From: Amoebophrya sp. AT5.2
Taxonomy: Eukaryota; Sar; Dinophyceae; Syndiniales; Amoebophryaceae
Assembly (NCBI GenBank): GCA_005223375.1
Contig: RXOD01006088.1
Coordinates: 1 to 11,328, forward strand
Length of the DNA stretch: 11,328 nucleotides
Direction: 5' to 3'
The notes beneath the pieces are model-generated. The model was not told the DNA's origin. It made no database searches and worked only from the letters and a program-made list of their open reading frames with translations. Of this stretch, positions 1 to 8,900 are shown one piece after another. The position numbers and the translations under genes are program-made. Position 1 is the stretch's first letter. Every line of letters begins with the position of its first letter.

Positions 1-57
1 TATGAACGGACAAAATACCAAAGTGGACAATAATAGGGCGCACGTCCTTCACCACTT

Positions 58-123
58 TTCGCGAAGGAGTTGCGACTTCTTCGCGAAGTCCTTGCGCAAG
101 CTTCGCGAGGAGCTCGCGAGCAC
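58..123. repeat. Three-copy 22-bp tandem array of CGCG palindromes
   Basis: Three 22-bp units start at 58, 80 and 102. Units 1 and 2 begin TTCGCGAAG and unit 3 begins TTCGCGAGG. Each unit carries a second GCG-centred element in its right half: TTGCGACTT, CTTGCGCAAG (a perfect palindrome, 91-100) and GCTCGCGAGC (a perfect palindrome, 112-121). Self-complementary cores therefore recur about every 11 bp, one turn of the helix. This arrangement is typical of arrays bound by a dimeric DNA-binding protein, but no binder is identified. The array lies outside the left hairpin repeat. Confidence 0.7.
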
Positions 124-126
124 GAC

Positions 127-165
127 CCACGAGCAGCGACCGGATCCGACCACGAGCAGCGACCG
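127..165. repeat. Two-copy tandem repeat, 23-bp period
   Basis: The 16-mer CCACGAGCAGCGACCG occurs at 127-142 and again at 150-165, a 23-bp period, separated by GATCCGA. It follows directly after the 22-bp palindrome array, so positions 58-165 form one compact repeat block. No function can be assigned. Confidence 0.75.
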
Positions 166-200
166 ATTCTTCCACGACGACACGACTTTTTGCTGCTTTG

Positions 201-234
201 AATCCTTGTTGTTTAAAGCAGAACCACAAGGATT
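201..234. repeat. Hairpin repeat, left copy of inverted pair
   Basis: Arms AATCCTTGT (201-209) and ACAAGGATT (226-234) are perfectly complementary (9 bp) and enclose a 16-nt loop, TGTTTAAAGCAGAACC. Positions 208-234 recur in inverted orientation at 11302-11328 with a single mismatch, which falls in the stem. A competing fold pairs CTGCTTT (194-200) with AAAGCAG (215-221). This could be a transposon end, a foldback or MITE-like element, or a recombinase site. It has no recognisable hAT-type terminus. Confidence 0.75.
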
Positions 235-890
235 GGAGAACCAATCAAATGCTTTTTTATTTTGGAATGGACCGCGCCGTCACCAGTGGGCGCGATGAAA
301 AGATTGCTTTCGAAACCATTCTGCACTGCCGGGAATCTGGAGCTCGCGACGGTACTTGTTTTTGCACAAGCATAATCTAAACCTGATGCTTATTGTGGTG
401 GTGCTGCCAGATTCAATCGTCATCAACACTACGCCCACACTGTCAGGAGCGCCGCCACGACGCCACCGGTTTGGAAACGTCTTCGACCCGCCGCTCGCCA
501 TGATCACGTCGACTGAGTCTGAGAACGTTCTGCACTGGGATGCGCTCGGATCTTTTCCGCGCGACGAACTTCAGCTTTTTTGTTTTCGTGATCGTCCCGT
601 CGTCGTCTCTGCTTTTCAGACGTCACCGTCAGGAGCGATTGCGATGTGCGTACTATCGAGATCGATTTGTGAACGTGATCGTGAGACTGAGGGTGCCGGG
701 CTGTGGGTTTGATCAGAGGGCTCGCGTCGTATCAGCTGGGTCTGGGACTGGGTCAGGGACACAAGATCACTGTGGCCGATCGAATCCGAAGCGCGTCCTA
801 ACTTTTGAAAATCTAAAGCGCACCAAGTACAAGTACATGATCATGCGCGCCGAGCTAGAGCTATTACATTTTTGAATCCCTAGCGTCATC
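235..890. other. Upstream region of gene 1, no gene seen
   Basis: Reading frames here are short, overlap one another and have no recognisable domain, so I call none. A 10-mer GTCAGGAGCG occurs twice (442-451 and 628-637). No convincing TATA box was found. In the frame of gene 1 a TGA stop lies at 873-875, 15 nt before its ATG, so the coding region does not extend upstream without another exon. Promoter and 5' UTR of gene 1 presumably lie here. Confidence 0.5.
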
Positions 891-3800
891 ATGCCGACTA
901 TCAACTTCGGCGCGCGGTCGCAGCGATCGCAAGCGACTCCGGCGACCCCTGGGCATCATCTGAGTCGACAGCTCGGTCTACTGGACCGCTCCGACGACCT
1001 GCTCGCCGACGAAACGCCACGGCGCGCCGCGCGACCGATATGGTCGCCGAACGGTCTCGACCTCGATCTCGATCTGGATGAGGACGGCGACTTCCTCGCG
1101 GTTGCGGCGCCGGAGCGCAACAACAACGTACTCGTTCCGGTTCCGAAGAAAAACACGAGGTCGCGCAAACGACCTCGTCGTCCACCAGCCGTTTCATTTC
1201 ATCTGCAGGGATACGGGCGCCCGCGGCTCGATGATGCTCGCGTCATTGAGATCGGCGCGGCCATCAAACTCATCGCGACGTGGGTTGACGCCGTCGAACT
1301 GATGGAGGACGCCAGCTCCAGCCTTATCGATTTCGAGCGGACCGCTGCGGCGGCGGCCGCAGTAGCAAACGGAGACGACGTCGACGCGGAGCAGCCTGCT
1401 GTTGCTGGTAAAGGTGTAGGAAAGGGTGGCCACTTGCGATCGGAGGTGCCGACGAAGGGGGCGATCATAAAAGCGTGGAAACGCAGCTCCACAGCAAATG
1501 GTCGCGCGAAGGTGGATGCTCGTCATGCCCCGCCGGAACAGATACAGCAGACCATCGTCGAGCTCGTCACGAAGCGGCACACCATCTTCGACTACGATCT
1601 CAATCCCGATTTACCAATGCCGCTCCTGGACGCCGGCGAGGTGGAGCAGGGCGGCGAGATCGTTTGCGAACCGGACCCCGAATTCGAGAAAGAAGTGGTA
1701 CTCGATTTCGCTTTGCCTGTGAGCATGACCACTTCCATTCCGATCAATTTCTATTTCTATTCTCCTCGTGATCGTCACGTCCATGTGCTGCCGAACTCGA
1801 TGTCGATGCCCGCTGCTGATAGCAAAACCAATCTGACCCCAGGCGCGACAGAAGCTCGTTGACGTCAAAGCTTCGTTCGGCTCGTCAAATGATTGGCAAC
1901 GCTTCGGCGAGCTCGAGGGGTACAAAGAGCGGTTCAAGTGCCTCGAGTGGCTAATGGGGTGCAGCACCGCGACGGCTACGAAAAAAGTCGCGCTGCTTCA
2001 GAGGTTTCTGGGCGTGATGCACGTGATGACGCAGAAGACCCGGTTCCGGCTCCTGACTGAAGAAGAACAGCTTGCACTCCCCGGGGATGACGATGAACTG
2101 GTCCGGATATGGCAGGGGCCGTACAGCGGAGAGGTGGTCGGCGAGGAGGGTGTGAAGCGGCGGAAGCTCTTGCGGATCGGAAACGACAAGTCGAGGGAGA
2201 ACCAGAAAATAGAGCTGGAAGAATTGACGAAGTGGACGGCGCGCGTCCAGGGCGCGTTTCGAAAAGCAGCTTCTCGGGCAGAGACGAAAGCCGTGCGGTA
2301 CTACAAGCTCGAGACGTTGTTGAAGCTCGAGACGGCGCTTGATATCGACATCTGCAGCCGGGGGCGGCGGTACATACCCACTCGCATGGCGCTCCTGGAC
2401 GCGGAAGGTAGTGCCGACGGTGGAGAGGACTTAGCGCAGTGGCAGAATGCGAACCCGGAGCACGTGCCGCACAACCACGTCTTGGTATCGGCTGCCAGAA
2501 AATCGCAGACGCGTCCTTTCATCGTCATCAGACTCGGGCCCGACGCGACCAACATGAAAAAAAAGAAACAGCTCGCACTAGAAGTCGTGGTGATAAGGGC
2601 AAACGATGACTACTCCATCTCCTTCGTTCCAGTAACGCCGCCGTCGAAAGAACACGGGGGCGGTTCTGCGAACTTGCTCCAAGACTTGTGCGTCATGATC
2701 GCCGACGCGCTGCCACTTGCTGGCGCCACGGTCTCGGAATTCATTTCTGACCCGATCGCTCTGCTCCTCATCGCTTCAGACTGCGGCTCGGACGTCTTGA
2801 AGTTCATCCGTACATTTCGGAAGCTCTGCACAGCCGCGCGGCTCGAACGCTACCTGCGACTCGGTCTTCTTCCCGAAGTGCAGGACGAGGAAGTGATGCA
2901 GGCGTTCTTCGGCGATCTCGGCGTGGGCAACGCAGATATGGACGTCGACGACGCGGACGAGACAACTGTTCCCATGGCGGGGCTTCCGGTCGAAGTGTAC
3001 TGTATGCAGATGATCTGCATGAATCATCAGTATCATCTTCTGGATGGTGAGCTGATCGACGGGATGCTGGACCAGTATCCGGAGTTCTTAAAGCAGGTGC
3101 GGCACGTCGTGAAGGCCTACGATTATTGGGGCGAGAAGATCAAGGGCCGCGGGGTCCGCAAGTTCGCGGAACACCGTTGGCAGACGCTGAAGAACACCTT
3201 CGAGGATCTGCTGAAAAACAGGCCCTACGTGATTACCGAAATCAACAAGGTGTGCGCAAAATCCCGGAGCGATGCTGAGTTGCAGGCGACGGCGGCTGGC
3301 GCCCAGGCTGCGCTCCGAGACACAAACTTCTGGGAGAACGTGCGGTCCCTACGCCGCGTGCTCGACGTAACCGACGAACTCGCCCGCGAAGCGAAGCAGG
3401 ACGCCTCCGAAGTTTTTTCAAACACCAGGTTCGAAGAAATGAAGCGGCACAAGCCGTGCCGGGAGAATGATCTGCTGCTGATCTGTGAGAGGTATTTGGA
3501 GTCGCAGGGGGACGCCAGCTCCGTGGGCTTGGCTTTGATCATCAAGATGATCATGCGGATACCGGACCGCCAAAAGCAGTACTGGACGTGGCCCCTGCAA
3601 TTCAACCGCTTCTCCTCCTCCTGCATTCAGGAACGCCGGCGCGCAGCAGATTTACTTCTTCTCACCGTGCCGCAAAAACGGGATCCGTTCCTGCAGAAGC
3701 TGTGCGACACTTTCGCGGACGAGTTGGAGGCAATGTCGGAGCAGCAGCCGGGCGAAAGGATGCCGCTTCCTCTGTTCAAGTGGTTGGCGCCGGTCTTCAT

Positions 3801-5385
3801 CGGAAACTCCGGCACCGCCGTCGTCGTCGAAGGGATGCACAGCCAGACAAATAACCACCAGAAGTTCGCGCCGAATTTGGGATCCAAGAAAGCCGGGGAG
3901 CTCCTGGTGATTGATCGTGAACGAACTCTTGAGTGGGAACAGTGGCGGCCGCTCGCAGAGGAATGGAGCAACCGGCACGATAAGCGCAGAAAGAAGGGCA
4001 AACTCGCGGCGGCGGCGAGAGAAGCACTGCAAACTGCGATTGAGCGCTCCATGGGCTTGGCGCGCGTGGTCGATGGTGATGCGCCGGCTGCTGCTGGTGG
4101 AGGTGCAGATGCGGCGAACCAGGACCAGCACCAGGTTGTTGGGGTAGATAGCGACGACGAGCACGAGCAAGCGGACGGCGAGGATGAAGGCGACTTCCTG
4201 CATAAAGTTTTGGAGCGCGCACTCTTCCTGCAGGACAAACATGCCGCTCGCCCGGAGCTGACGCGAGAGCCGCCAGAAATCGGTGGCCCTGTGGAGAACC
4301 TGGGCGTGTTGACTGTGCCGCACGGACTGCAGATGGAGAATGGCTGCCCGCAGATCAAGAAGCGGTTCGGCGGCGATGCGACTATCATGGCGCAGGACGG
4401 ATACGCCGACTTGCTCTGCTTGCTCCAGAAAAGACCGCCGCCCCCGACGGCGCCGAAGCGGAGAGCACAAGCAAAAGCCGCTGCTGCTGCGGCAAAAGCT
4501 GCCCCTGCTCCGGCCCGTGGAGCTGCTGCTGCTAATGCTATCGTCGCAGTTGAGGAGGAGGTGCTCACCGATACCATCTACTTGTGTTACTACAGAGCAG
4601 CGAACAAGGGGTACCTCCTCCCAGTTCGCGAGGTTGTAGCAACGCCGGAGACAATTGGACGACCGGTGCGACAGACCGACAAAGTGTACCTCGTCCCGTT
4701 CGCGGACCAGAAAACCATCTCGCACTGGGCTACGCGACCTGCGGAAACGGCGACGGGACGGATGTTTCGTTACCGCAGGAACGACGCGACGCGGTTCGTG
4801 TGGAGCAGGAAGCACAAGTGCTTAGCGTGCATCGCGGACACCCGGCAGTGGGAGAGTCAGGAGGTGCCGCGGAAGGATTTGCTGCTGCCGAGAAAGAAGA
4901 AGGAGTACGAAGAAGATGCGGTTGCGCGACGCGGCGGCGAGCACAGCGGCAGGGTCTTCCGGGAGTACGAGTGGAAGAGCGTGAACATGCAGATCGCGGT
5001 GCCGGAGCTGGTTCTATCTCCTGAATTGCGTGAGTTGTACGCGAACAAAAAAGTGTACGTGATTTTCCGCCCGGAGGAAGCGAAGTGGTGGGCTCTCCTC
5101 GGAGTGAAGAGCAGGTACAAGCAACAAAACGGCGAGCCCATCATGTGGAAAGACGGAAAATCATACTCGGACACCATACACGGTAGGCAGCTAGACCAAG
5201 ACTCTATCCAGCAGTCCAGGCGTGTGGTAATGAATAAGGTGGCCAGAAAATTAAACATTGTGCTGCCAGAAGTATCAGAGGAACACGAAAGAAATGCATG
5301 GCAACAAATAGAAAAGTATATAGATGAAACGGAACGCTTCGAGCTGCTGGCAGAAGATGTAAATGGCGACGATGATGAAGCATAG
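891..5385 (+). CDS. hAT-superfamily-like transposase, two exons
   Basis: Exons 891-1718 and 1843-5385 join in phase 0 to give about 1456 aa. Numbered in the joined protein, the landmarks follow hAT order: a candidate first Asp near 510 (GPDATN); second Asp 589 in ASDCGSD, like the hAT TDNASN; CMNH at 668-671, matching the CxxH of the insertion domain; Arg-Trp 721-722 (HRWQTL); candidate Glu 774 (NFWENVRSL); and VEGMHS at 938-943, followed by LGSKKAGELL, matching the C-terminal dimerisation region (SERVFS type). If active it would cut and paste DNA in the nucleus. The N-terminal 300 residues are low-complexity, with an LDLDLDLDEDGD stretch, a basic patch (KKNTRSRKRPRR), an Ala run, and no visible BED zinc finger. 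After residue 1000 come basic, acidic (DSDDEHEQADGEDEGD) and Ala/Pro-rich stretches and a basic, aromatic-rich tail that I do not recognise. hAT transposases are usually about 600-800 aa, so this is unusually long. No frameshift or internal stop is seen. The ATG has A at -3. The family call rests on motif order only. Confidence 0.68.
1719..1842 (+). other. Intron of gene 1
   Basis: The donor is GTGAGC at 1719 after codon Pro276, and the acceptor is ACCCCAG ending at 1842. The upstream frame otherwise ends at a TGA (1861-1863), while the downstream frame is open and protein-like well before its first ATG at 1954 (reading KLVDVKASFGSSNDWQRFG). Removing the intron joins both in phase 0. A second in-frame acceptor, GACAG ending at 1851, would drop three residues (Ala-Arg-Gln). 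Confidence 0.7.
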
Positions 5386-5951
5386 AGTAAAAATATTGCT
5401 GTTTAGATCTTCAGATTGTAAAAAAATAGACTGCTTGGAGTGGAAAAAAAACAACTTTTACCCCGCTGAACTTGTAGAAATATACCTTGGAGCTTCATTC
5501 GTTTTAGCTTTTTCATGTATTCTAAAGTCTAGAAAACTACGATCATCATCATCGTGGAAAATGAAATCGCGCGCGAAAATTCCTACGATCATCATCCATC
5601 ATGTGTCTTCGTTGTGGCTCGGGATCATCGAACTGCTGCTCCAGAATGTTTGGTAGAAGCGAAAATTTAGTCAGATCTCGTCATCGCCTAGAGTGAGGGC
5701 CGCGAAAATTTCCCAGACATGCCATCATTTTCGAGCTCATCCACATTTTTTTCCCGGACTTCCTTTTGACTCCTGGGAAAATTCTAACTTCGGAACCCAA
5801 ATCGGACGTCATCCGGGGAAAATTTCCCTGACCATCTTTCACCAGGTAGCTCAAAGTAGCTAAATTTTCGCCTAGTTTTGTGTCGCAGCAGTTAGTTTCG
5901 AGTACATCAACATCATCTGTCGCTTCTTCATAGAGCAGTACTTTTCTCAAA
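5386..5951 (+). promoter_or_regulatory. Upstream region of gene 2 with six GAAAATT motifs
   Basis: This 566-nt stretch has no convincing gene. It carries a recurring motif of GC-rich bases next to AAAATT: GCGCGAAAATTCC (5571), GCGAAAATTTAG (5659), CGCGAAAATTTCCC (5701), GGGAAAATTCT (5775), GGGGAAAATTTCCC (5815, near-palindromic) and, inverted, CTAAATTTTCGCC (5860). They sit roughly 40-90 nt apart, and the last is about 80 nt before the gene 2 start. They look like binding sites for one factor and loosely resemble E2F-type sites. The 3' end of gene 1 must also lie here, but no AATAAA signal was seen close to its stop. Confidence 0.45.
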
Positions 5952-8900
5952 ATGGCTCCGGCGCAATCGTCGATGGCGCCGAAAGACTACGGCCTTCCGA
6001 CCCCCTCGGAGATCCGAGAATTCATGACCCGCATCGGTACCGGCAAGATGGCGAAGCACGGAGAGCTCATCGATCTCATCGAAGAACGGTGCCAGGATCC
6101 GACAGCCGGCGGTGAGAAGCGGATGGACGACGCCACCCTCAACCTGACGGGCGAGCATCCCGCGAACTCGTTGCGGCTCTACAGCAACATGAAAAAAGTC
6201 GTCGTTTCGCTCGAGAGCGGCACGTTTGCCAACCCGCATCGTACCACCTGTCGTGATAGTTTCACGCAACGACTCATCTTGAGTTTTAGTTCTGTGTGAA
6301 TTATCTCATGCACAACCTGACAGTAATTTTTTGATCCATAACTTCATCTTTCTACAGGCATCGCCGCGATCCGCAGCAAGGGGCAGTTGCTGATTTTGAG
6401 CGGAAGCCATCGCATCCAGGCGCTGAAAGAATACCGCAAAATCAACGGGAACGCATGCCAGGAAGTGCGCATGACGTACTTGCTATGTACTTCGCAGTTC
6501 ATTTCTCAATCATGATTCACTGCTTTGGGTCGCTCCGTGCTACAATGTTGGTAGATCATTTTCATCCCAGGTACATCACCATCTCCGAAGAGATGATGCA
6601 GCATCCCCTTCTGCTGGCGCGCTACGTCCGGACGAAGAACGAAGGACAAACCGGCCTGAGGACAACGCTGGCGGAAAAAGTCTTCGACGTCTTCCCCCGA
6701 GTAAATCCATAGCATTCATAAACCAGCTGGATCAGCATCAAAGAAAATGCACCATCAGTATCCCACTATCCCGGCCGCAATTTTTTGGAAACTTACATCC
6801 GCCTGAATGTACCGCTGCAGGGTTTCCGTAGAGGCGTGGCCGGTTATTTGGCAAATGGTCGTAAGTGCGGTCCCACTTCTCCAGAGATGCGTTGCAAGCG
6901 ACCGCCGAGGCGTGTGCGACGTGATTAGATTGGCGCAGCACGATAGTTTGTCCCGTGGCTTGAAAGTTTTTCGGGCGGTCCGAATCTTCAGCTGTTCGGC
7001 CTCGTATCCGAAATCGAAAACCTTGGAGCTGTCGGTCTTGCCGGCCTTGCGGAGTTCGGTCGTAACCTGCTTGATGAAGGTAGCAATCGGCTTCGTTGGG
7101 GAAATCGGGACCCATTTTAGCGCGCCTCTCCCGCCCTTCTTTTTTGCTAGTTTGCTGTTTCCAATTCGCACTTGCTCGGGCTGCAAGTCCCCAAGGCGAA
7201 GATGTCGCACGTCGATGCCGCGCCGGCCTGTGAGGCATTGAAGAGTCCAGCAAAGTTTGTAGAGCCGCCCTGCCCTTTGTTTCCTTCCGCAACTCTGAAG
7301 AAGATGCTCGCCGAACCTCTTGCAGTCAGCGATGGTCATGGACCCTGATCGCTCCTCCCCATCCGCTTCGATATCATCATTCTTTTTTTTACTTCGTTGT
7401 GCCGGCTTAGTAGATTTCTTTTTCGCTATTTTCTTTCGAGTCGATTTCGCCCGCGGTAATTTCCGCAACACTTTTTTCTTCATTTTCAATCGTTGGTCCA
7501 GCTGTTCGATGTGCTACTACCTTATCCGAATCATCGCGTTCTCATCATGCTTGCTGCTGTCATCGAGTCGATCAAAAAAAAAAATATTATGACAGCTGGA
7601 GAAAGAATTCAAACTCTTCACCGCCGAGCAGGGAAACAAGAACGCGGACAAGCACAAGTATTTCAAGACGAGATGCGACAGCACCGGGCCGGCATACGAG
7701 ATGAAGGAATTCGCGTACGCGTTCAACAACTGGGGGGATACAGACAAGTCCTGGACCCAGTACACAGCATTGCTCGGCGACCCCGTGGACGAAGACAGAT
7801 ACGCCATGCTCTTCAAGTATCATTTGATCTTTTGATTGTGATTCGGTATTTCTATTGGCTTCTACTGTAGATCCTGGCATTGATCGCATCAGCGATTTAG
7901 CACGTCTCGCGCGATGTGATTAGCCATACACAGCCTGCTCTTCGATTTGGATGATCAAGCATCTGTGCACGCACCTCAGGACACTGTTCCGGAAGTTGCG
8001 GATCGAGTACCTCGGCGTGACGTGCAGATGTGTTTTCCTCTGCGCGTTTTTTCAGCTGTTTTGCGGCTCCAACAGAAAGGAGGGGGAGGACCTTCCGAAG
8101 GGCCTGGGCACGTCGCTGTATGAAAGTGTAGCGCTGTCGATGGCCCTGCTGGACATCGTCAAGCAGAACTACCGCCAGGAGGAGCCGACCCTGTCGAAGT
8201 ACCACAAGAACCTCATCCACCTCAGCGCCGAAACTTGCAGAAACTGCATGTCGGGCCGTGTTTGCGAGGGTCTGGGAGTCGACCTCGACACCATCGAACA
8301 CAACGAACAGCTGGTGACGGCGACGAACCCGGCAGACGCAGCGCTCGAATACGCCCACGAGTGGTTGTTCTCGAAGGCCCAAAACCAAAAGAAACTGGCC
8401 ATCCAGCGACGGCTCAACAAAATCAGCGCCAAGCTCGCGAGCGACCACCACACGTTCGGAGACTGTGGGTGCGACGGCGCATTCACATGCATCAAGAAGG
8501 GGGGGGCTTTATGTACTAACTCATTCCCATACTCGTGCAGCTTCATATACTAATTCAGCATTACTGAAGCATTCTCATACTACTTTCGTTTTCAATTTAA
8601 TTCAAAATCATTGCGTCTCGCACTTGCAACTACTAACTCCGCAGCCGCAAGCATCGCGCTCGGGAAAGGCGTGCGCGTGATCCTCGAGGTCAACGAGTCG
8701 AGCCCGTGGAAGAAAATGCACGGGGCGAAGGGGGTGGTGGTCTGCAAAGTCGAGTGTCCCGAGGTGGTGCAGTGCCAGAACCTCCGGGCCATCGAGTCGC
8801 AGCGGTACATCAAGGAAAAGTCTCTGATGAAGAAGAGCCACGAAAACAAAAAGTACGCGGCGCTGAAGGCGAACACGGGGAAGCTGAAGGCCGCCAAAAA

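Noticed and set aside
201..234. Integron attC site
   Set aside because: The hairpin with a conserved loop and a nearby tyrosine recombinase suggested it, but the paired GTTRRRY/RYYYAAC boxes and extrahelical bases of attC are not present.
2..298. 98-codon frame at the left edge
   Set aside because: It runs through the tandem repeats and the hairpin repeat and matches no domain; a chance frame in repeat DNA.
3627..4815. Long open frames on the minus strand opposite gene 1
   Set aside because: They are mirror frames of a GC-rich coding sequence, with low-complexity Ser/Arg content and no domain; the plus-strand protein carries the recognisable motifs.
5942..5965. Dinoflagellate spliced-leader remnant before gene 2
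   Set aside because: TCTCAAAATGGCTCCGG only loosely recalls the leader; order and sequence do not match, and the ATG context is simply a good start site.
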